64,000 nt of DNA. Origin: Brevibacillus_H ginsengisoli (GTDB lineage: Bacteria > Bacillota > Bacilli > Brevibacillales > Brevibacillaceae). How positions within the stretch are numbered: position 1 is the stretch's first letter; each line of letters starts with the position of its first letter. The position numbers were made by a program, and so were the translations under genes. Below the pieces are notes generated by a model that made no database searches, had not been told where the DNA came from, and was given only the letters and a program-made list of their open reading frames with translations. Below, piece after piece: positions 58,856 through 64,000 of this stretch. The stretch lies in assembly GCF_050113715.1 (NCBI RefSeq), contig NZ_JBNJQR010000004.1:310001-374000 (forward strand), given 5' to 3'.

Positions 58856-59299
58856 TTATTCCTCTACTACGTGTACCTTCAAAGTAGCTGTCACATCGTG
58901 GTGAAGTTTTACTTTTACTTGAGTTACACCTAGTGAACGGATCGCTTCCATGTCTAATTTGCGTTTATCCAACTTAATTTTAAACTGTTTCTCTAAAGCT
59001 TCAACTACTTGTTTACTGGAAATTGCCCCAAACAAACGACCGCCTTGGCCAGCTTTTCCAGTTAATTTAACTGTCATCTCATCCATCTTGGCTGCAAGCT
59101 CTTGTGCTTCCAGCTTTTCTTGCTCTTTGCGCTTCTCCATGCTTTTTTGTTGCGCTTCATGAGTTTTGACATTACCTTCTGTCGCTTCTTTTACCAAACC
59201 TCTTGGCAGCAAGAAGTTGCGTACATAACCTTCAGAGAGATCCTTGATATCGCCTTTTTTTCCTTGTCCTTTTACATCTTTAAGAAAAATAACTCGCAT
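58856..59299 (-). CDS. rplI: 50S ribosomal protein L9
   Basis: 147 residues. MRVIFLKDVKGQGKKGDIKD and GYVRNFLLPRGLVKEATEGN are the N-terminal rRNA-binding signature. A long central helix rich in Lys/Glu and a C-terminal domain (LFGAISSKQVVEALEKQF) follow. Binds 23S rRNA. Between gdpP and dnaB. Confidence 0.97.
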   Translation of the reverse strand: MRVIFLKDVKGQGKKGDIKDLSEGYVRNFLLPRGLVKEATEGNVKTHEAQQKSMEKRKEQEKLEAQELAAKMDEMTVKLTGKAGQGGRLFGAISSKQVVEALEKQFKIKLDKRKLDMEAIRSLGVTQVKVKLHHDVTATLKVHVVEE

Positions 59300-59323
59300 C
59301 TTATATTCCTCCTCTTTACAACC

Positions 59324-61258
59324 CTAACGATCTAATACTTCCTTGAGTTGTTGGACGGCTTCCTCTATTGTGATATCACTGAGTTGACAAGCTGCGCCTG
59401 TCAAGTGACCTCCACCGCCTAGCTGCTCCATAATCGATTGAACGTTCATATCACCCAGTGAACGGGCGCTAATCAAAACGGTGTTATCCGCACGCTTGGC
59501 AACCACAAATGATGCTTGTATACCAGAAAGCGTTAACAAAAGCTCTGCCGCTTGGGCTACTTCTACCTGTGTATAGGATTCATCCTGACTGCCAGTCGAA
59601 ATCGCTAAACTGCCACGGTATATCTCCGTATTCATGACAATCCGTGCCCGCTTCACAAAATGCTGCAGATCTTCTTTAAGGAAGCGCTGAACCATCGCGG
59701 TATCGGCCCCGTTACGTCGCAAGAATGACGCAGCCTCAAAGGTCCTCGACCCTGTACGGAAAGCAAAGCTCTTCGTATCCACCACGATACCAGACAACAA
59801 AGATGTCGCGATCAGGTTGTCGATATTAATTCGGTCACTCTGATACTGCAAAAGCTCTGTGACAAGCTCCGATGTCGAGGATGCGTACGGTTCCAAATAA
59901 ATCAGTACCGGATCATTCACAAATTCTTCAGCCCGTCTGTGGTGATCGATTACGACGATCCGGTTCGTCTCTTGTAATAATCTCGGCTCAATTGTAAGAG
60001 ACGGACGATGAGTATCGACAATCACGAGCAAAGTACGGCCCGAGATGAGGTGCATGGATTGCTCTGGTGTTACAAACGATTCCGAAAGCGACTCATGCTC
60101 GGCTACTTCCTTCATCAGCCGCTCAATAGACTGATTCACTTCATCCAAAACAATATAGCCGACTTTGTTATGAATCTGCACAGATTTCAAGACACCTAAC
60201 GAAGCCCCGATGGAGTCCATATCCGGGTGCTTATGGCCCATGATAATCACGTGATCCGCTTCGTGAATAAGGTCACGCAAGGCATGCGCGATAACCCTTG
60301 CCCTTACACGAGTTCGCTTTTCTACCGCATTGGATTTTCCGCCGTAGAACGATAGCTTGTTACCCACCTTGACTGCCGCCTGGTCTCCACCGCGTCCAAG
60401 TGCGATATCCAAGCTGGATTGCGCAATTTGCCCCAGCTCAATATACGATGAAACACCTGCCGCTACCCCAATACTTAATGTAATCGGGATTTTGTTATCC
60501 GCGGTCATTTCCCTTACGACGTCAAGAATATCGAAGCGGCTTTCCTCCAGCTTATCCAGCGTCTGACGGTCGAATAACGCCAAGAACTTATCTGCTGTAA
60601 AGCGACGCAAATAGATGCCATTCTTGGTTGCCCATTCATTAATGACACCAGCCACACTAGTGGAGAGAAGTGTACGGCTTTGATCATCCATGACCTGCCC
60701 CACTTCATCCAGATTGTCCAGATGAATAATGGCAATAACGGACTTCTCATAGTTATAGCGAAGTAGTAGTTCCTTATGTTCACTGATATCAGTAAAATAC
60801 AGCAGTCGTTCTTCTGGACGAACCAGGACCTCATAGATCCGATCGTTGTAGGTGAGTTCCAGACGTTTTTGATCAGGTTTAAGCTCAAGTCCAGGAAACA
60901 CATCCGCCAAGCTTTTACTAATCAATCCTTCTTCGCCTGTAATCTCCTGCATATATGGATTGGTCCATTCAATATCCTTGTCCTCGTTGTAGAGCAAAAT
61001 GCCAAGAGGCATCTCTTGAATGACGCTTTCACCAGCTTTTTTTACCCTGTGACTGATGGTTGCCAAATACAGACGAAGCTCTCGTTGAAACGTTCTCTCC
61101 ATCTGCACAGTATAAAAGACCAAACCGATTACACACACAATGCCAAGTGCTCCATACATCCAGTGGTATATGGTTAGAATCGCTAACAGCATCATAATGA
61201 AGCTGAGAGCTAAGACCATATGTAGCCCATACCAGCGCTTTAAAAGGAACTTGGGCAT
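59324..61258 (-). CDS. gdpP: Cyclic-di-AMP phosphodiesterase GdpP
   Basis: 644 residues (yybT family). Two N-terminal membrane helices (about 12-48), a degenerate PAS domain (GILLYNEDKDIEWTNPYM), a degenerate GGDEF domain, then DHH (MGHKHPDMDSIGASLGVLK, VDTHRPSL, DHHRRAEEF) and DHHA1 (GGGHLTGAACQLS) domains. It hydrolyses c-di-AMP to pApA and thereby sets potassium, osmotic and wall homeostasis. 24 bases upstream of rplI. Confidence 0.95.
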   Translation of the reverse strand: MPKFLLKRWYGLHMVLALSFIMMLLAILTIYHWMYGALGIVCVIGLVFYTVQMERTFQRELRLYLATISHRVKKAGESVIQEMPLGILLYNEDKDIEWTNPYMQEITGEEGLISKSLADVFPGLELKPDQKRLELTYNDRIYEVLVRPEERLLYFTDISEHKELLLRYNYEKSVIAIIHLDNLDEVGQVMDDQSRTLLSTSVAGVINEWATKNGIYLRRFTADKFLALFDRQTLDKLEESRFDILDVVREMTADNKIPITLSIGVAAGVSSYIELGQIAQSSLDIALGRGGDQAAVKVGNKLSFYGGKSNAVEKRTRVRARVIAHALRDLIHEADHVIIMGHKHPDMDSIGASLGVLKSVQIHNKVGYIVLDEVNQSIERLMKEVAEHESLSESFVTPEQSMHLISGRTLLVIVDTHRPSLTIEPRLLQETNRIVVIDHHRRAEEFVNDPVLIYLEPYASSTSELVTELLQYQSDRINIDNLIATSLLSGIVVDTKSFAFRTGSRTFEAASFLRRNGADTAMVQRFLKEDLQHFVKRARIVMNTEIYRGSLAISTGSQDESYTQVEVAQAAELLLTLSGIQASFVVAKRADNTVLISARSLGDMNVQSIMEQLGGGGHLTGAACQLSDITIEEAVQQLKEVLDR

Positions 61259-61274
61259 TTCCTCAGCTCCTCTT

Positions 61275-62204
61275 TTACATTCTTCTTTCTATCCGGTTCC
61301 GCAAACCAATTCCTAAATCAAAGATGCCTAGTAAACTTAGTATAGTATTTAGGGGAGTAAAAATAAATACAATAAGCAACCATGTGAATTTATTCCATCC
61401 CTTGATGTGAAACCAAAAGAAACAAAAACTTAACCCTTGAATCGTAAAAAGTATCTCTAACACAAATCGAAGGTTCAGGATTGCCTTCCCGTAAAAAGTC
61501 CCGGAAACGGACTGATAGAAAAGCATCATAAACAGTAACGTTAAGAAGTAATAGTAAATCAACGAACGAGGTAAACTCCACTCCCTAAATGGCTTCAACG
61601 CAGGAATAGGAGAGCCCAACCGCTTAGTGATGATTCGAGACATCCAGTGATTCAAGCCACTGACCATAAAGCTCGTCATCATAATAGATGCCGGGAACAA
61701 AGAAATCATCATTTCAAAATTCTTCTCGATAAAATCCCGATACTGTGCTTCTGTCATATTTGCGGGCAAGCTGGGAATCGGCATTGCCTCCACTTCTGTA
61801 ATCACTTGTTTTAGCTGTCCCACGATATCAACATTCAATCCGTAAATGGAGATTACCAGGAAGCTGATAATGGTCAGGAGCATAGCACCCGCTCCGCCCA
61901 ACACTGCAGGGATGGCTGTCTTCTTCTTTTGGTATAGATAACCCATAACCAATCCTACAGTAGCCAACATAACAGCAGGCAAAATCATAAACGGTCCACT
62001 GATGATCAGACTCAGTAATCCAAAAGTCGCAATAATAAACAACATATCGCGGAGTGCTCTTTGTCGGGCCAGCAAAATAAACGGAATCGGAATGATCATT
62101 AAGACTAAACCACCTAATAATGTATAGGTAGCCAATAGCAGAAACACTGTTGCGATTCCCAGCATAATGGCGTTTTCCGCTAGTTGTCTTGTCCGATTGA
62201 ACAT
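61275..62204 (-). CDS. yybS: DUF2232 membrane protein (YybS)
   Basis: 309 residues with about eight hydrophobic helices (for example IMLGIATVFLLLATYTLLGGLVLMI and SLLGIFDLGIGLRNR at the end). A C-terminal region with NHWMSRIITKRLG typical of DUF2232. Function unknown; some members resemble substrate-specificity components. It follows rpsR behind a terminator and lies 16 bases from gdpP. Confidence 0.88.
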   Translation of the reverse strand: MFNRTRQLAENAIMLGIATVFLLLATYTLLGGLVLMIIPIPFILLARQRALRDMLFIIATFGLLSLIISGPFMILPAVMLATVGLVMGYLYQKKKTAIPAVLGGAGAMLLTIISFLVISIYGLNVDIVGQLKQVITEVEAMPIPSLPANMTEAQYRDFIEKNFEMMISLFPASIMMTSFMVSGLNHWMSRIITKRLGSPIPALKPFREWSLPRSLIYYYFLTLLFMMLFYQSVSGTFYGKAILNLRFVLEILFTIQGLSFCFFWFHIKGWNKFTWLLIVFIFTPLNTILSLLGIFDLGIGLRNRIERRM

Positions 62205-62299
62205 GTATAAGCTACCCCCTCTCTAGTGGTAATTCCAAACTTGCTACTATGTAAACAATTGGTCGCTTTCATTATCATATCATATGTCAGTAGATAGTA

Positions 62300-62334
62300 A
62301 AAAAGAGGGTCACTCAATCGTGCCCCTCTTCTTT
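62300..62334 (-). terminator. Terminator after rpsR
   Basis: AAGAGGG ... CCCTCTT hairpin with a T run on the minus strand, 14 bases past the stop. Confidence 0.7.
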
Positions 62335-62347
62335 ATATGGTTCAAAC

Positions 62348-62578
62348 TTATTCAGCAGTATATGGTAACAATGCTACTTGACGAGCACGTTTGATCGCGA
62401 TTGTCAAAGCACGTTGATACTTCGCGGAAGTACCAGTAACACGGCGAGGTAAGATTTTACCGCGCTCGCTGATGAACTTTCTCAGCAAATCGATATCTTT
62501 ATAATCGATCTTTTTGATCTTGTTCACTGTGAAGAAGCAAACTTTACGACGTTTATTCGGACGTCCTTTGCGTGCCAT
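62348..62578 (-). CDS. rpsR: 30S ribosomal protein S18
   Basis: 76 residues. KVCFFTVNKIKKIDYKDIDL, RKFISERGKILPRRVTGTSA and QRALTIAIKRARQVALLPY are the family signature. Pairs with S6 in the 30S platform. Last gene of rpsF-ssb-rpsR. Confidence 0.97.
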   Translation of the reverse strand: MARKGRPNKRRKVCFFTVNKIKKIDYKDIDLLRKFISERGKILPRRVTGTSAKYQRALTIAIKRARQVALLPYTAE

Positions 62579-62641
62579 GAAAAGTCCCTCCCTTTCTTAA
62601 GGAATGTGATAATTTCTTAATGACTTCTAGCTACTACTTCG

Positions 62642-63100
62642 TTAGAACGGCAGGTCATCGTCAGAAATATTGATCGGTTTCCCTGCATCAGCGAAAGGAT
62701 CGTTAAACGGATCGAAGTCATTACCTTTGCTAGCTGGCTTGGAACCTCCACCAAATCCGGGATCGAATCCGTTCCCTTCTTCTTTAGAGCCTAAGAACTG
62801 AACATTTTCCGCCACGACTTCTGTTACGTATACTTTTTTACCCTCTTTATTATCATAGGATCTGGATTGAATACGACCTTCTACTGCAGCTTGTCTACCT
62901 TTTCTCAGATAGTTGGCGCATAAGTCGGCTAATTTACTCCAAGCCACGATGTTAATGAAGTCAGCTTCACGCTCGCCAGTTTGACTGGTACGGGCACGAC
63001 TCACTGCCAGAGTAAAAGTGGTAACAGCGGTGCCATTTGGTGTGTAACGCAGTTCTGGATCCTTCGTAAGCCTGCCGATAAGAATAACTCGATTCAGCAT
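62642..63100 (-). CDS. ssb: Single-stranded DNA-binding protein
   Basis: 152 residues from the ATG at 63100, with GGAGG eight bases upstream; a TTG two codons earlier is not used. OB fold (MLNRVILIGRLTKDPELRYT, WSKLADLCANYLRKGRQAAV, VAENVQFLGS), a Gly-rich disordered linker, and the acidic tip INISDDDLPF that recruits partner proteins. Essential for replication and repair. Confidence 0.97.
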   Translation of the reverse strand: MLNRVILIGRLTKDPELRYTPNGTAVTTFTLAVSRARTSQTGEREADFINIVAWSKLADLCANYLRKGRQAAVEGRIQSRSYDNKEGKKVYVTEVVAENVQFLGSKEEGNGFDPGFGGGSKPASKGNDFDPFNDPFADAGKPINISDDDLPF

Positions 63101-63124
63101 GAACAAAACCTCCGCAGACGACTA

Positions 63125-63412
63125 TTACTGTTCTTCTCTTACGAAGAGGAAGCGAATAACGTCGTCGTTAATTTTCATCAGACGCTCAGCTTCTGCTACT
63201 GCATCAGCATTCGCTTTGAAGTTCATCAAAACATAGAAACCATCACGGAACTTTTTGATTTCATAAGCAAGACGACGCTTACCCATTTCTTGAAGTTTGG
63301 TGATTTCTCCACCGAAGCTAGTAACGACTTCGCTGTAACGAGCTACGTTCGCTTTCACTTTCTCTTCTTCAAGGTCTGGACGTAATACGTACATTACTTC
63401 GTATTGACGCAT
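63125..63412 (-). CDS. rpsF: 30S ribosomal protein S6
   Basis: 95 residues. MRQYEVMYVLRPDLEEEKV, LQEMGKRRLAYEIKKFRDG and VIRFLFVREE are diagnostic. First gene of the rpsF-ssb-rpsR operon; AGGAGG lies ahead of the ATG. S6-S18 often represses its own operon through the leader RNA. Confidence 0.97.
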   Translation of the reverse strand: MRQYEVMYVLRPDLEEEKVKANVARYSEVVTSFGGEITKLQEMGKRRLAYEIKKFRDGFYVLMNFKANADAVAEAERLMKINDDVIRFLFVREEQ

Positions 63413-63498
63413 ACCTTTTTCACCTCCTTTTGGACTAAACGGCCCTGTACGGGCAAGGAGCGAGTGCTAGTTGGAAACATAACAGTGATGCACCCAAT

Positions 63499-63527
63499 AA
63501 AATACTCGCATTCTTGTATTGTATCAA
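63499..63527 (-). promoter_or_regulatory. Promoter of the rpsF operon
   Basis: Minus-strand TTGATA (63522-63527) and TATTTT (63499-63504), 17 bases apart. It gives a leader of about 80 bases that could hold an S6-S18 binding structure; the motif itself was not confirmed. Confidence 0.5.
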
Positions 63528-63531
63528 ATTA

Positions 63532-63546
63532 CTCCTTGCTAGGCAA
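63532..63546 (-). terminator. Weak hairpin after ychF
   Basis: CCTTGC / GCAAGG stem with a 3-base loop just past the ychF stop. No good T tract, so it may act only weakly. Confidence 0.35.
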
Positions 63547-63554
63547 GGTGGAAA

Positions 63555-64000
63555 TTATACGTTAAAACGGAAGTGAATAACATCGCCGTCTTTCACGATG
63601 TATTCTTTTCCTTCAAGACGGTACTTACCTTTTTCACGAGCAGCATTCACTGAACCTGCTTCCACCAAGTCATCATATGCTACTAATTCTGCACGAATAA
63701 ATCCGCGTTCAAAGTCAGTATGAATGACACCAGCAGCCTGTGGAGCTTTCATGCCTTGTTTGATCGTCCAGGCACGAACTTCTTGCACCCCAGCCGTGAA
63801 GTAGGTAACCAAACCAAGCAAGTTGTACGCTGCGCGGATCAAACGATCAAGACCCGACTCCTGCAAACCAAGCTCTTCTAGGAACATATCCTTGTCTTCT
63901 CCTTCAAGCTCGGCAATCTCGGATTCTACTTTGGCGCTAATGACAACAATCTCAGCGCCTTCAGTAGCGGCATGAGCCTTAACCGCTTGCACATGAGGAT
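63555..64000 (-). CDS. ychF: Redox-regulated ATPase/GTPase YchF, C-terminal part
   Basis: Partial; the gene continues past the window end, so 148 residues are seen. VVISAKVESEIAELEGEDKD is the G5-like region, LGLQESGLDRLIRAAYNLLG follows, then the TGS domain (LVTYFTAGVQEVRAWTIKQG ... HTDFERGFIRAELVAYDDLV ... YIVKDGDVIHFRFNV). OLA1/YchF proteins bind ATP and the ribosome. Its location before rpsF is as in other Bacillales. Confidence 0.95.
   Translation of the reverse strand, partial: PHVQAVKAHAATEGAEIVVISAKVESEIAELEGEDKDMFLEELGLQESGLDRLIRAAYNLLGLVTYFTAGVQEVRAWTIKQGMKAPQAAGVIHTDFERGFIRAELVAYDDLVEAGSVNAAREKGKYRLEGKEYIVKDGDVIHFRFNV

Noticed and set aside
1..64000. CRISPR arrays, tRNA, rRNA genes and intact insertion sequences
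   Set aside because: No regularly spaced repeats, no cloverleaf or rRNA-like sequence and no transposase frame were seen.

Overview
The window is chromosomal DNA from a low-GC Gram-positive spore-former of the order Bacillales, probably a Brevibacillus-like member of the Paenibacillaceae group. This rests on the order rpsF-ssb-rpsR-yybS-gdpP-rplI-dnaB-purA followed by walR-walK-yycH-yycI-yycJ-htrA-rlmH (the oriC-proximal layout of Bacillales, with oriC to the right), on AGGAGG-type ribosome binding sites with GTG and TTG starts, and on Sec-type signal peptides and lipoproteins. The genus is inferred, not proven.

Layout. 1-9.8 kb: partial bile-acid/sodium-type transporter, topoisomerase III, a secreted glycosidase-like protein, an alanine/glycine-sodium symporter, an MmcQ/YjbR protein, a secreted helical protein, and a beta-helix-type gene split by a frameshift. 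9.4-11 kb: a CheY-like regulator and an HD-GYP protein that share the same direct-repeat promoter element. 11.1-15.9 kb: glpP with glpABC, which has a GlpP-type leader terminator. 16-21.2 kb: a two-component system, a serine hydrolase and a divergent ABC exporter. 21.3-30.3 kb: a HAD phosphatase and a nine-gene nitrous oxide reductase cluster (nosC, nosZ, a membrane protein, nosD, nosY, nosF, a YtkA-like lipoprotein, a SurA-like lipoprotein and a second nosD). 31-38.4 kb: a coiled-coil protein with a membrane-anchored deacetylase, two TM2 proteins, a GntR regulator with deoD and an MFS transporter, and a truncated DUF4885-like gene.

38.4-45.45 kb is the most unusual part. The 3' end of rlmH (RNA end GAA CCT TAT CAT AAG TGA) is repeated in the same orientation 6.5 kb away. 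Between the copies lies an AT-rich islet with an OLD-family ATPase/TOPRIM nuclease, a winged-helix PD-(D/E)XK protein, an Mrr-like nuclease, a membrane protein and a degraded recombinase-like fragment. This has the architecture of an SCC-type element inserted at rlmH and carries a probable anti-phage defence system that I cannot match to a named one.

45.4-64 kb is the conserved core: the WalRK essential two-component system and its regulators, a LysM-G5-M23 cell-wall hydrolase, purA behind two PurR boxes, replication helicase, ribosomal proteins, the c-di-AMP phosphodiesterase GdpP, and the start of a cut-off ychF. No rRNA, tRNA, CRISPR array or intact insertion sequence was seen.
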